Assembly: GCA_037446165.1 (NCBI GenBank)
Contig: JBBIJC010000003.1
Location: forward strand, 1-64,000
Source of the DNA: Parasulfuritortus sp037446165
GTDB taxonomy: Bacteria > Pseudomonadota > Gammaproteobacteria > Burkholderiales > Thiobacillaceae
Length of the DNA stretch: 64,000 nucleotides
Direction of reading: 5' to 3'
Shown here one piece after another: positions 48,822 through 58,418 of the stretch. The notes beneath the pieces are model-generated. The model ran no database searches. It worked only from the letters and a program-made list of their open reading frames with translations, and was not told the origin of the DNA. A program made the translations under genes and the position numbers. The first letter of the stretch is position 1, and the number at the start of each line of letters is the position of its first letter.

Positions 48822-51500
48822 TTACAGGTTCCGGGTTACCCGCTTGATACCGTCATCCTCCGGATGCGGCTCGATACGGAAGCCCAGCCCGGCAGCCAGT
48901 TTGAGCATGCCCAGGTTGCGCTTCATGACCTCGCCTTCCATGACCCGCAGCCCCTTGGACCGGGCCACGTCCATCAGCACATCCATCAACTTGTGCGCGA
49001 TGCCCTGGTGCTGCCAGTCGTCGCCCACCACCACGGCGAATTCGCACGACACCTGATCCGGGTTGCTGGCATAACGGGCAACGCCAATCTCCACTTCCTT
49101 GCCATCGACCTCAATCACCGCCAGCAGGGCCATTTCGCGGTCGTAGTCGATCTGGGTCAGACGCACCAGCATGGCGTGGGACAGTTCCTGCACCGCGTCC
49201 ATGTAGCGGAAATACTTGGTCTCTTCCGACAAGCCGCGGACAAAGGACTGGGTCATGTCGGCATCCTCGGGCCGGATCGGGCGGATGGTGACATTGGTGC
49301 CGTTCGGCACCTGCCAATGACTGACCAGATGCACCGGGTACGGGTGGATCGCCATATGACCATACTTGTCCGCATTGGGCGGGCGCGAGACGATGGTGAT
49401 ACGGGCATCGGCCGCCATGGCGCCGTGTTCGTCGACCAGCAGCGGGTTGATGTCCAGCTCCGACAGCCAGGGCAGTTGGCAGACCATTTCCGACACCCGC
49501 AGGATCACGCTCTCCAGGGCACTCACATCGGCCGCCGGTCGGTTGCGGAACTCGCCCAGCAACTTGGAGACGCGGGTCCGTTTGATCAGATCGCGGACCA
49601 GGTAGCTGTTCAACGGCGGCAAGGCCACGGCGCGATCCTGATAGGCCTCGACATCGACGCCACCGGAGCCGAAGGCGATGACCGGCCCCAGCACCGGGTC
49701 GCTGATCATGCCGACCAGCACCTCGCGCGCATTGGCCCTGGACAGCATCGGCTCGATCACCACGCCTTCGAGCTTGGCATCCGGCTGGTGCTTGTGCACT
49801 TCGGCCATCATGCCGGTATAGGCGGCGCGCACGGCCTGGCCGCTGGACAGCCCGAGCCGGACGCCACCGACATCGGATTTGTGACTGATGTTGGGTGAAT
49901 TGATCTTCATGGCGACCGGAAACCCCAGTTGCTGCGCCATCAACATCGCCTCGGTCGGATCGCGGGCGATCAGGGTCTGAGCCACCGGAATATGGAAGGA
50001 CGACAGCAGCGCCTTGGATTCCACCTCGCTGAGGATGTGACGTCCCTGAGCCAGCGCGCCCTCGATGATCAGGCGGGCACCTTCGACATCCGGCTCGGCC
50101 TGGAGCGACAGCGAGCCCGGCGTCTGCATCAACTGGCGCTGATTCTCGTAGAAATCGGAGATATAGGAGAACACCTCCACCGCCGGCTCCGGCGTCTTGA
50201 AATAGGGGATGCCGGCGTTGCGGAAGGCCATGCGGCCAGCCGCAACCTGATCCTCGCCCATCCAGCAAGTCAGCACCGGCTTGTCGGAGGACTTGGCCAC
50301 CACGGCCACCGCCTCAGCGACTTCGGTCGGCCTGGTCATCGCCTGCGGGGTCAGCATCACCAGCACGCCATCGATGCCAGTGTCGGCCAGGCAAGCTTCC
50401 ACGGCCGCCTTGTAACGCTCGGCGCCGGCATCGCCGATGACATCGATCGGGTTACTGTGCGACCAGTTGAAGGGCAAGGCCGCATTGAGTTTCTCGAGGG
50501 TCGGAGGCGCGAGATCGGCCATGCGCACACCCAGATCCACCGCCCGGTCGGTCGCCATCACGCCGGGGCCGCCGCCGTTGGTGACGATCACCAGCCGGTT
50601 TCCGGCCGGCTTGACCCGTGACGACAGGGCCAGCGCCGAGGAGAACAGTTGGGTGATGGTATTCACCCGGACCACGCCGGCCCGGCGCAGCAAAGCGTCG
50701 AACACATCGTCGCCGCCGACCAGGGCGCCGGTATGCGAGGCCACCGCCTTGGAGCCGGCCTCATGCCGCCCCACCTTGACCAGCACCACCGGCTTCAGAC
50801 GGGCCACGGCACGGAGTGCGCTCATGAACCGGCGGGCGTCGCGGATGCCTTCGATGTACATGATGATGCTACGGGTAGCCGGATCGTTGGCCAGATAATC
50901 GAGTATCTCGCCGAAATCCAGATCGGCCGACGCCCCGCTCGACACCACGGCGGAGAAGCCGATCCCGTTCGACGCCGCCCAGTCCAGCATGGCGGTACAG
51001 ATCGCGCCGGACTGTGACACCAGGGCCAGTTCGCCGGCGACCGGCTTGCCCAGCGCAAAGGTTGCGTTCAGACCGATGGCCGGCCGCTGGATGCCCAGGC
51101 AGTTCGGCCCGATGAAGCGGATGCCGTATTTTTTCGCCACTTCCAGCAGGTGTTCTTCCATGGCGATGCCCTTGGCACCCATCTCGCGGAACCCGGCGGA
51201 CAGCACCACGGCGTAGCGCACGCCGCGCTTGCCGCAGGCTTCCAGGATGGGCGCCACGGTCGGCGCCGGCGTGGCAATGATAGCCAGATCCGGCACTTCG
51301 GGCAGATCGGCGGCGCTCGCATAGCACTTGTGGTCAAGCAGGATTTCGTACTTGGGATTGATCGGATAGACCTTGCCCTGGAAATTGGCCTCCAGCATGT
51401 TGCGGAAGATCACCCCAGCGACCGACTCCTCGCGGGTACTGGCACCGAAAACGGCAACGGAACGGGGATTGAATAGCGGATAGAGATAATGCTGGCTCAT
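48822..51500 (-). CDS. PatZ-like protein: NDP-forming acyl-CoA synthetase fused to GNAT acetyltransferase
   Basis: An 892-residue fusion like the lysine acetyltransferase Pat/PatZ. The CoA-binding domain (about 7-135; NPRSVAVFGAS), succinyl-CoA-ligase-like flavodoxin domain (LVSQSGAICTAML), second ligase domain and ATP-grasp domain (about 490-720) come first, and a GNAT domain (about 740-890) last. Pat enzymes acetylate and silence acetyl-CoA synthetase and other proteins. In many Pat proteins the ligase part is a regulatory acetyl-CoA sensor. The active phospho-His region reads ASHTGALVGGDDVF. It is divergent from a deacetylase-family gene. Confidence 0.88.
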   Translation of the reverse strand: MSQHYLYPLFNPRSVAVFGASTREESVAGVIFRNMLEANFQGKVYPINPKYEILLDHKCYASAADLPEVPDLAIIATPAPTVAPILEACGKRGVRYAVVLSAGFREMGAKGIAMEEHLLEVAKKYGIRFIGPNCLGIQRPAIGLNATFALGKPVAGELALVSQSGAICTAMLDWAASNGIGFSAVVSSGASADLDFGEILDYLANDPATRSIIMYIEGIRDARRFMSALRAVARLKPVVLVKVGRHEAGSKAVASHTGALVGGDDVFDALLRRAGVVRVNTITQLFSSALALSSRVKPAGNRLVIVTNGGGPGVMATDRAVDLGVRMADLAPPTLEKLNAALPFNWSHSNPIDVIGDAGAERYKAAVEACLADTGIDGVLVMLTPQAMTRPTEVAEAVAVVAKSSDKPVLTCWMGEDQVAAGRMAFRNAGIPYFKTPEPAVEVFSYISDFYENQRQLMQTPGSLSLQAEPDVEGARLIIEGALAQGRHILSEVESKALLSSFHIPVAQTLIARDPTEAMLMAQQLGFPVAMKINSPNISHKSDVGGVRLGLSSGQAVRAAYTGMMAEVHKHQPDAKLEGVVIEPMLSRANAREVLVGMISDPVLGPVIAFGSGGVDVEAYQDRAVALPPLNSYLVRDLIKRTRVSKLLGEFRNRPAADVSALESVILRVSEMVCQLPWLSELDINPLLVDEHGAMAADARITIVSRPPNADKYGHMAIHPYPVHLVSHWQVPNGTNVTIRPIRPEDADMTQSFVRGLSEETKYFRYMDAVQELSHAMLVRLTQIDYDREMALLAVIEVDGKEVEIGVARYASNPDQVSCEFAVVVGDDWQHQGIAHKLMDVLMDVARSKGLRVMEGEVMKRNLGMLKLAAGLGFRIEPHPEDDGIKRVTRNL

Positions 51501-51625
51501 GGTATCTGGTTTCTGTATTGGCTGTGGCAGGGGAAACGCGCCACCAACGCGTCAATAGCATCTTATGATGAATGCCGTGACACTGCCATGAAAGGCGCTA
51601 TATTTCAGAGTCACTTCCGACACTC

Positions 51626-52564
51626 ATGTTTCGCATGCACACCGCCTACCTAACCCATCCCCTCTGCGCCAAGCACCTGATCTCTGACTGGCACCCCGAA
51701 GCCCCGGCCCGCCTCGCCGCAATCGACGACCGGTTGCATGCCGCCCACCTCTACGATTATCTGGCTCATTTGCTCAACCCGCCTCAGGCCACCCGCGAAC
51801 AACTCGGCCGGGTGCATGACCCAGCCTTCATCGACTACATCCTCGAGTCCGCCCCCAAGGGGCCAGACCATCTCGCACTTGACCCGGATACATCGATGAA
51901 CCAATTTAGTCTGGCCGCCGCCCTGCACGCGGCCGGTGCGGCGACAAGTGCGGTGGACACAGTCATGTCCGGCCAGGTACAAAATGCCTTTTGTGCCATT
52001 CGCCCGCCCGGCCACCATGCCACCCGCAACCAGGCCATGGGCTTCTGCATCTTCAACAACGTCGCCGTCGCGGCGGCCCATGCCCTGGCCGAATACGGCC
52101 TGAAGCGGGTCGCCATCGTCGATTTCGATGTCCATCATGGCAACGGCACCGAGGACATCTTCCGGGATGAGCCAAGGGCGATGCTCTGCTCCACCTTCCA
52201 GCATCCGTTCTACCCCTACTGCGGCGCCGACACGGTGAGCGATCACATCATCAACGTGCCCCTGCCCGCGGGCACCACCGGCAAGACCTATCGCGAGGCC
52301 TTCGCTGCCCGCGTGCTACCCGCACTGGAAGGTTTCAAGCCGGAAATGATCTTTTTCTCGGCCGGCTTCGACAGCCATCGTGAAGACGACATGGGCCAGT
52401 TCGGCCTGGTCGAGGCCGACTTCGTCTGGATTACGGAAACGGTGATGGGCATCGCCGCTCGATATGCTGACAACCGCATCGTCTCGGTACTGGAAGGCGG
52501 CTATGACCTGAACTCGCTCGGCCGGAGCGTGGCGGCGCACATCAAGACCCTGGCCGGACTGTAA
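51626..52564 (+). CDS. Histone-deacetylase-family (AcuC/acetoin-utilisation-like) protein
   Basis: Zinc-dependent deacetylase fold of 312 residues. The charge-relay His pair is in IRPPGHHATRNQAMGFC. Zinc ligands are Asp and His in VDFDVHHGNGTEDIF and Asp in SAGFDSHREDDMG, and the Tyr-containing GGYDLN is present. Substrates of bacterial members include acetylated proteins, polyamines and small amides. The divergent PatZ-like gene 125 bases away suggests it may reverse lysine acetylation, as AcuC does in Bacillus. This is inferred from context. Confidence 0.88.
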   Translation: MFRMHTAYLTHPLCAKHLISDWHPEAPARLAAIDDRLHAAHLYDYLAHLLNPPQATREQLGRVHDPAFIDYILESAPKGPDHLALDPDTSMNQFSLAAALHAAGAATSAVDTVMSGQVQNAFCAIRPPGHHATRNQAMGFCIFNNVAVAAAHALAEYGLKRVAIVDFDVHHGNGTEDIFRDEPRAMLCSTFQHPFYPYCGADTVSDHIINVPLPAGTTGKTYREAFAARVLPALEGFKPEMIFFSAGFDSHREDDMGQFGLVEADFVWITETVMGIAARYADNRIVSVLEGGYDLNSLGRSVAAHIKTLAGL

Positions 52565-52572
52565 GAACCTGC

Positions 52573-53241
52573 CTAGATTTTCTTGCCTGCGTCCGGCCCC
52601 GGAGTCAGCTTGTGCTCGACGGCGAAAACCGCCGCTTCAACCCGCGAGGACAGGTTGAGCTTGGCCAGGATGTGGCGGACATGCAGTTTGACCGTGTCGT
52701 AGCTGATGTCGAGTTCGCGGGCAATGGCCTTGTTGCTGCCGCCTTTGGTGAGATGGGAGAGGATTTCACGCTCGCGCTGGGTCAGGCTGTCGAGCAGTGA
52801 AGTAGCGGAATGAGCCTTGTTGTCGAGCAGGCTGATCAGCTTGGCGGTCATGGCCGGAGCAACGACGGTTTCGCCTTTCACCGCGCGCTGGATGGCATCG
52901 ACCACTTCATCCGGCTCCATGCTCTTGAGCAGGTAGCCATTGGCCCCGGAGCGCAGGGCCCGGGCCAGGTCATCCTCGGCTTCGCTGACGGTGAGAATGA
53001 TGATCGGGAGGCTATGTCCCTCGGTCTTCAGTTCTTGCATCAGGCTGATGCCATCGGTGCCAGGCATGTTGAGATCGAGGATCAGCACATCCGGGCTGTG
53101 CTCGCGTAGCAGATGCTGCACATCGGCCGGATTGCCGGTCATGGCGACCACGCTGAGCAGGCCGTCCCGCTCCAGCAATTCGGCCAGCCCCTTTCGGAAC
53201 AGGGTGTGGTCATCGACCAGAATGACCCGGGGCTGGCTCAT
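52573..53241 (-). CDS. NarL/LuxR-family response regulator
   Basis: A 222-residue regulator. The receiver (about 1-125) has VDDHTLFRKGL, phospho-acceptor Asp in LILDLNMPGTDG and Lys in YLLKSMEPD. The GerE/LuxR helix-turn-helix (about 150-210) has LTQREREILSHLTKG and AIARELDISYDTVKLHVRHI. Close resemblance to NarL, with VKLHVRHIL, and pairing with a NarX-like kinase in the same window as nap suggests nitrate/redox control. The target regulon is not shown. Its ATG overlaps the kinase stop by four bases. Confidence 0.9.
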   Translation of the reverse strand: MSQPRVILVDDHTLFRKGLAELLERDGLLSVVAMTGNPADVQHLLREHSPDVLILDLNMPGTDGISLMQELKTEGHSLPIIILTVSEAEDDLARALRSGANGYLLKSMEPDEVVDAIQRAVKGETVVAPAMTAKLISLLDNKAHSATSLLDSLTQREREILSHLTKGGSNKAIARELDISYDTVKLHVRHILAKLNLSSRVEAAVFAVEHKLTPGPDAGKKI

Positions 53242-54476
53242 GTCGGCAGACCTCCCTGCTGCTCGGTCAACCGGGCCGGGAAGGTCAGCCGGACGATGGT
53301 GCCGCCAGCCGCCCGGCTTTCGATGGAGAGCTTGCCGTTCAGCTTGGCCGCGCGTTCGCGCATGATGGTCAGACCGAAGCTCTTGCCGACACTGACCGAC
53401 GCGCCGCTGTGCAGGCCGACGCCATCGTCGGCAACGTTGACCACGTACTGGCCGTCTTCCAGATCCAGGGTGACGATGACATGGCGGGCACGGGCGTGCT
53501 TGCAGATGTTGTACAGCGATTCCTGGATGATGTGGAAGACCTGGATCTCCTCTTCCGGGACCAGAGCCACATCCTGCGCGATGTTGAGGAAGTCGACATC
53601 GGCGTTGGCCTTCTTGCGGAAGCTCTGCACCATCTCCTGCAATGCCGGCACCAGTCCGCGCGGGTCGATGCGATCGCGGAACTGGGTGATCAGATCGCGC
53701 AGTTCCGAATAGGCCATGTCGACCGCCTCTTCGACATCGCCGAGGTAACGATTGGCCTGATCCTGGTTGCCTTCGGACATGGCCTCGTTGAGCACGGCCA
53801 GACGCATCTTGGCATAGGCCAGGGTCTGGGCCAGGGAGTCGTGGATCTGGTTGGCCAGCATGGTCCGTTCGTTCATCAACGAGATGCGCATGTTCTCGCG
53901 GGTCAGGCGGGCGTTTTCCAGTGCCATGCCGAGATGTTCGCTGATCGAGTTGAACAGGTAGCTGACATCAGGCGGCAACACGTCGTCGCCATCCATGAAC
54001 AGGTTGTAGACCCCGAGCACCTTGCCCTTGTGACGCAGCGGAATGGCGTACACCGTCTTGCATTGCTGGGCGAAATAGAGATGCCGGACCTGCTTGTTGC
54101 AGACCGTGAGCACGCTGCTCACCTGGGAGGTCTGGGACAGGACCGCCTTGCCGCAGATGCCGCACTCCACCGGCACATAGCGCTCCTTTTCGAGCAAGGC
54201 CGGCGACAGGCCGACCGAACCGACCATGCGCAGATGGCCGCCATCCGAGGTCAGCACCCGCACCACGCCGGCCTTGCCCTTGGACAGCCGCATCATGATG
54301 TCCAGGAAGCTGGCGAGCATCTGCTCGACATTGGCGCCGGCATTCATGCTGCTGGCGATTTCGGCCAGCACCTCGATCACCGGCAGACGATCGTGGCTCT
54401 GCATGTCGTCGGCCGGAAGCTGGCTGTCCGTGTGTGGACGACCGATTTGGGAGACAGGAATTTCTTGCGCAAGCAC
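53238..54476 (-). CDS. Soluble NarX-like GAF histidine kinase with a Cys-rich sensor
   Basis: A 412-residue kinase of the HisKA_3 class. A GAF domain (about 45-195) is followed by the phospho-acceptor His in LANQIHDSLAQTLAYAKMRL and an ATPase with ESLYNICKHARA and VADDGVGL. It lacks transmembrane helices and the NarX nitrate-binding P box. Instead the GAF carries four cysteines (CGIC, VCNK, QQCK) that could hold a metal or Fe-S redox centre. It is the upstream partner of the NarL-like regulator. Confidence 0.88.
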   Translation of the reverse strand: MLAQEIPVSQIGRPHTDSQLPADDMQSHDRLPVIEVLAEIASSMNAGANVEQMLASFLDIMMRLSKGKAGVVRVLTSDGGHLRMVGSVGLSPALLEKERYVPVECGICGKAVLSQTSQVSSVLTVCNKQVRHLYFAQQCKTVYAIPLRHKGKVLGVYNLFMDGDDVLPPDVSYLFNSISEHLGMALENARLTRENMRISLMNERTMLANQIHDSLAQTLAYAKMRLAVLNEAMSEGNQDQANRYLGDVEEAVDMAYSELRDLITQFRDRIDPRGLVPALQEMVQSFRKKANADVDFLNIAQDVALVPEEEIQVFHIIQESLYNICKHARARHVIVTLDLEDGQYVVNVADDGVGLHSGASVSVGKSFGLTIMRERAAKLNGKLSIESRAAGGTIVRLTFPARLTEQQGGLPT

Positions 54477-54547
54477 GGCGATAAACCCGAAAAGTCAGTG
54501 TCCCATGGTAAGTAGGCTACCCGAGGAAAGCAATGACACGGGAGGTT

Positions 54548-55930
54548 TTACATGTTGCGTGCGACCTTGCCGCCGGCCAGTGGCGGGTTCTTGTCGAAAT
54601 AGCGTTTGATCCCGTCGGTGATGGCGGTGGCCAGCTTTTCCTGGTACTCGTCGCTCAACAGCCGTTTTTCCTCGTCGGGATTGGAGATGAAGGCGGTTTC
54701 GACCAGGATGGACGGGATGTCGGGCGCCTTGAGCACGGCGAAGCCGGCCTGCTCGACATGGCCCCGGTGCAGGTTGTTGATGTCACCCAGTTCTCCCAGC
54801 ACATTGTTGGCCAGCTTGAGACTGTCGGAAATCGTGGCGGTCTGGGTCAGGTCAATCAGGGTCTGCTTCAGATACTTGTCCTTCACGTCGATGTTCACCC
54901 CGCCGACCATATCGGCATCATTCTCACGCTTGGCCAGCCAGCGTGCAGCGGCCGAGGTCGCACCCTTCTCGGACAAGGCGAAGACGGAGGAACCTCGGGC
55001 GGCCTCGCTCGGGAAGGCGTCGGCGTGGATCGACACGAACAGGTCGGCCTGCGCCTTGCGGGCCTTGACCACGCGCTGGGCCAGGGGAACGAAATAATCG
55101 CCGTCGCGGGTCAGCACCGCACGCATGTTCTCGGTCTTGTCGATATGCGCCTTGAGCCGGCGGGCGATTTCCAGCGTGATGTTCTTTTCGTGGGAACCGT
55201 TGGCGCCGGTTGCGCCAGGATCTTCACCGCCATGGCCGGCATCGATGGCCACGGTGATCAGCCGGAGGTAGCCCGATTTTTTCGGCTTGTCGGCGCTGGG
55301 CGCTTTATCCGCCTTGACCGGCCTGTCGGTGGAAACCGCGAGGCTGGGCTTGAGTACGGGCGTCTGTTGAATGGCTTCGGGCGATTTGACCGACGGCGGG
55401 TCAGCCGCAGGTGTTTCGCCCTTGGTCTCGGCTTTTGCCTCGGTCAGCGGCGGCTGGCTGGCCTGGGCGATCGCCTTCTCGACCTGACTTTCAGTATTGG
55501 CAGCCTGTTTCTCGGCCGATGGATACAGGTCGATGACCAGTCGGTTGCCGTACTCGCCCAAGGGCGCGAGGCTGAACGCCTTCGGATTGACGTCACCTTT
55601 CAGTTCGATCACGACACGGGTCACACCAGGGGCATTGAGGCCGGCGCGCAGATTGGCAATCAGCGGGTCCTGGGCGGAAACCTGGCCGCTGGCCGCCTGC
55701 AAGACAGGGTTGTTGTCCACCCCATTCAGATCGAGCACCAGACGATCGGGGTTCTTGAGGCTGAAAATTTTGTAATCCGGCTTGCCGGTTAGTTCCAGGG
55801 TGATGCGGCTGTAATCGGGCGAGGGCCAGAGGCGCACGGCCTTGACGGTGACACTGGCGAAGGCCGGGCATGCCCAGGCCCAGGCAAGCATCAGCCCGAC
55901 AAGTAAGATTCCATAACGTTTTGCGCGCAT
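54548..55930 (-). CDS. amiC: N-acetylmuramoyl-L-alanine amidase AmiC-like
   Basis: Periplasmic peptidoglycan amidase that splits septal walls. The signal peptide (GILLVGLMLAWAWACPAFA) is followed by an AMIN targeting domain (about 30-150) and a Pro/Ala/Lys-rich linker. The Amidase_3 catalytic domain (about 240-455) has zinc ligands in IDAGHGGEDPGA, SHEKN and VSIHADAF and a C-terminal ILVETAFISNPDEEKRL. The start at ATG 55930 lies inside the end of tsaE; the longer frame to 56056 is unlikely. Confidence 0.92.
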   Translation of the reverse strand: MRAKRYGILLVGLMLAWAWACPAFASVTVKAVRLWPSPDYSRITLELTGKPDYKIFSLKNPDRLVLDLNGVDNNPVLQAASGQVSAQDPLIANLRAGLNAPGVTRVVIELKGDVNPKAFSLAPLGEYGNRLVIDLYPSAEKQAANTESQVEKAIAQASQPPLTEAKAETKGETPAADPPSVKSPEAIQQTPVLKPSLAVSTDRPVKADKAPSADKPKKSGYLRLITVAIDAGHGGEDPGATGANGSHEKNITLEIARRLKAHIDKTENMRAVLTRDGDYFVPLAQRVVKARKAQADLFVSIHADAFPSEAARGSSVFALSEKGATSAAARWLAKRENDADMVGGVNIDVKDKYLKQTLIDLTQTATISDSLKLANNVLGELGDINNLHRGHVEQAGFAVLKAPDIPSILVETAFISNPDEEKRLLSDEYQEKLATAITDGIKRYFDKNPPLAGGKVARNM

Positions 55931-56388
55931 CGCCTGCCCTCCTCCGTATTGCCGGAAAGCCGCGCCAGGCGGCCTTCTCCAGCCAGGTCCAGTTGAATCA
56001 GCAGATCCGGCTCGGGCAACATGCCCTCCGCTTTCTCCGGCCATTCCACCAGACATACCGACTGAGCATTGAAGAGTTCCCTAAAACCCGATTCTTCCCA
56101 CTCAATCGGATCTGCGAACCGATATAAATCAAAGTGATATAGATTAAAGCTAGAAAATGGATAAATTTCAAGCAGTGTATAGGTCGGGCTCTTCACCCGC
56201 CCGGGAAAATTCAGGCCGCGCAACAGCCCGCGAGTCAATGTGGTCTTGCCCGCGCCCAGATCACCCGACAGCCAGATGGTCATGCCTGGCTGCACAGCGC
56301 TGGCCAGGCGACGGCCCAAGTCAAGGGTGGCCGCTTCATCCAGCAGTGACCGCTGCATAATCTGGCTATCATCTCGAACATGACCCAT
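55891..56388 (-). CDS. tsaE: tRNA t6A ATPase TsaE
   Basis: Small P-loop ATPase required for tRNA N6-threonylcarbamoyladenosine synthesis with TsaB and TsaD. The Walker A loop LSGDLGAGKTTLTRGLL, switch region KSPTYTLLEIY and the FDLYRF...WEESG and VEWPEKAE motifs are present. ATG 56388 has GGAG five bases upstream and gives 165 residues. It overlaps the divergent queG start by nine bases and amiC by 40. The tsaE-amiC order is common in proteobacteria. Confidence 0.94.
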   Translation of the reverse strand: MGHVRDDSQIMQRSLLDEAATLDLGRRLASAVQPGMTIWLSGDLGAGKTTLTRGLLRGLNFPGRVKSPTYTLLEIYPFSSFNLYHFDLYRFADPIEWEESGFRELFNAQSVCLVEWPEKAEGMLPEPDLLIQLDLAGEGRLARLSGNTEEGRRCAQNVMESYLSG

Positions 56389-57441
56389 GACGGCTCCTTC
56401 AATGACGCGCAAACACTCAAACAGTCGATCCGGCAATGGGGCCGGGAACTGGGTTTTTCCGCGCTCGCCTTCGTCGCGCCGGAATTAGGTGCCGCTGGGG
56501 TTGGGCTTGCCGACTGGCTGGCGCAAGGCCTACACGGCGGGATGGATTATATGGCTCGCAACACCGACAAGCGTGCTCAGCCAGCCGAACTCGTGCCGGA
56601 TACCCGTTCCATCATCGTCGTCCGGCTGGATTACCTGCCGCCCGATCTGCCCGGCGCCGAGCCGGATACCGCGCTCATCTCGCGCTATGCACTGGGTCGG
56701 GACTATCACAAGGTGATGCGCAGCCGGCTGCAGAAGCTTGCCGAACGGATCGAGTCGGCGGTCGGGCCCTTCGCTTACCGTGCCTTCGCCGACAGCGCGC
56801 CGGTCATGGAAGTGGAGCTGGCCAGCCTGGCCGGCCTGGGCTGGCGCGGCAAACATACCCTGCTCTTGTCCCGCTCGGGCTCCTGGTTCTTCCTGGGTGA
56901 GCTCTACACCTCGCTGCCATTGGCGCCCGACCAACCGGTTGCAGGGCATTGCGGCGAGTGTGAGGCCTGCCTGAACAGCTGCCCGACCGATGCCTTTGTC
57001 GGACCCTATCGGCTTGACGCACGGCGCTGCATTTCCTATCTCACCATCGAGCACATCGGCCCCATTCCCGAAGCGTTGCGACCGCTGATGGGCACCCGCA
57101 TCTACGGCTGTGACGACTGCCAGTCGGCCTGCCCCTGGAACCGCTTCGCGCTGTCGGCCGAATTGCCCGATTTCCTGCCCCGGAACGGGCTGGACCATAG
57201 CCGTCTCGCCGATCTTTTCGTCTGGAATGAAACCGAGTTCAACGACCGTCTGGCCGGATCGCCCATCCGCCGTATCGGCCATGAACGCTGGCTGCGCAAC
57301 ATCGCCGTGGCCCTGGGCAATGCGCCGACCTCAGAAGCCAATCTGGCGGCATTGCGACAGCGGCTGGGCCACCCGTCGGAACTGGTCCGCGAGCATGTGA
57401 CCTGGGCGATCGAGCGACTCAAGACGAGCCAAAGTGCGTGA
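56380..57441 (+). CDS. queG: Epoxyqueuosine reductase QueG
   Basis: Cobalamin-dependent [4Fe-4S] enzyme for the last step of queuosine tRNA modification. The N-terminal cobalamin-binding part includes GLHGGMDYMARN and ISRYALGRDYHK, and the catalytic Asp is in AFADSAPVMEV. Two ferredoxin clusters follow (CGECEACLNSCPTDAF and CDDCQSACPWN). The C terminus is a HEAT-like segment. At 353 residues it is typical. It is divergent from tsaE, sharing nine bases. Confidence 0.95.
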   Translation: MTHDGSFNDAQTLKQSIRQWGRELGFSALAFVAPELGAAGVGLADWLAQGLHGGMDYMARNTDKRAQPAELVPDTRSIIVVRLDYLPPDLPGAEPDTALISRYALGRDYHKVMRSRLQKLAERIESAVGPFAYRAFADSAPVMEVELASLAGLGWRGKHTLLLSRSGSWFFLGELYTSLPLAPDQPVAGHCGECEACLNSCPTDAFVGPYRLDARRCISYLTIEHIGPIPEALRPLMGTRIYGCDDCQSACPWNRFALSAELPDFLPRNGLDHSRLADLFVWNETEFNDRLAGSPIRRIGHERWLRNIAVALGNAPTSEANLAALRQRLGHPSELVREHVTWAIERLKTSQSA

Positions 57442-57511
57442 TTCCGGTTCATCTCTGCCCCATTACCTGCAAGAATGACACCTCATTCGCGCATCAGACA
57501 AAACCCAATCC

Positions 57512-58318
57512 ATGCATCTCGATTCCAACAATTCCATCGGCGTATTCGATTCCGGCGTAGGCGGCCTGACCGTCGTGCGTGCCCTGATGGAACGCCTGCC
57601 GTTCGAACACATCCATTATTTTGGCGACACGGCACGGGTGCCCTATGGCGTCAAATCGGTCGAGACCATCGCCCACTACACCACCCAGATCGCCCAGTTC
57701 CTGCTGGAAAAACAGGTCAAGCTGCTGATCATCGCCTGCAACACCATGGCCGCGGTGTCGTCCCAGGTAGTGCGCGATCTATCCCCGGTCCCAGTGCTCG
57801 ACGTGATCGAGGCCGGCGCCCTGAATGCCTTGGCGGCGACCCGTACCCGCCGGATCGGCGTCATCGGCACGCCGACGACCATCAACAGCAATGCCTACGG
57901 CCGCGCCATTCATCAGTTCGAGCCGGATGCCCGGATCGTGTCCCAGTCCTGCGCGCTGTTCGTGCCCCTGGTCGAAGAAGGCTGGCTGGATCACCCGGTG
58001 ACCCGGATGACCGCCCAGGAATACCTGAAGCCGGTGCTGGCCGAAAAGATCGACACCCTGGTCCTGGGCTGCACCCACTATCCCTTGCTCAAGCCGCTCC
58101 TGGCCGATGTCGCCGGGCCCGATGTCACCCTTGTCGACTCGGCCGAGGCGATGGCTGAACGCACCGCGGCCCTGCTGACCGACATGAACCTGCACACCAC
58201 CTCGCGTACACCGGCGGATTACCAGTTCTGGATCACCGACGTGCCACTCCGCTTCCAGACCATCGGCGAACGCTTTCTCGGCCGCTCGCTGAACAACGTC
58301 CACGTGGTGAAGTGGTAA
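57512..58318 (+). CDS. murI: Glutamate racemase MurI
   Basis: Makes D-glutamate for peptidoglycan. Both catalytic cysteines are present (IIACNTMAA and VLGCTHYPLL), with the N-terminal GVFDSGVGGLTV and FGDTARVPYG motifs. 268 residues, full length. It follows queG by 70 bases. Confidence 0.96.
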   Translation: MHLDSNNSIGVFDSGVGGLTVVRALMERLPFEHIHYFGDTARVPYGVKSVETIAHYTTQIAQFLLEKQVKLLIIACNTMAAVSSQVVRDLSPVPVLDVIEAGALNALAATRTRRIGVIGTPTTINSNAYGRAIHQFEPDARIVSQSCALFVPLVEEGWLDHPVTRMTAQEYLKPVLAEKIDTLVLGCTHYPLLKPLLADVAGPDVTLVDSAEAMAERTAALLTDMNLHTTSRTPADYQFWITDVPLRFQTIGERFLGRSLNNVHVVKW

Positions 58319-58418
58319 ACCCAGCCAGTCTGCGCAGGCTAAAGTATTCCAGCCGATAGCCGTTATCATCAGAGTTGTCCCGCAAACGCCAAAAATAACC
58401 CATTCACAGGGGTTTACC

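Noticed and set aside
54533..55792. 419-residue plus-strand open frame opposite amiC
   Set aside because: Antisense shadow; amiC on the minus strand has signal peptide, AMIN and Amidase_3 motifs.
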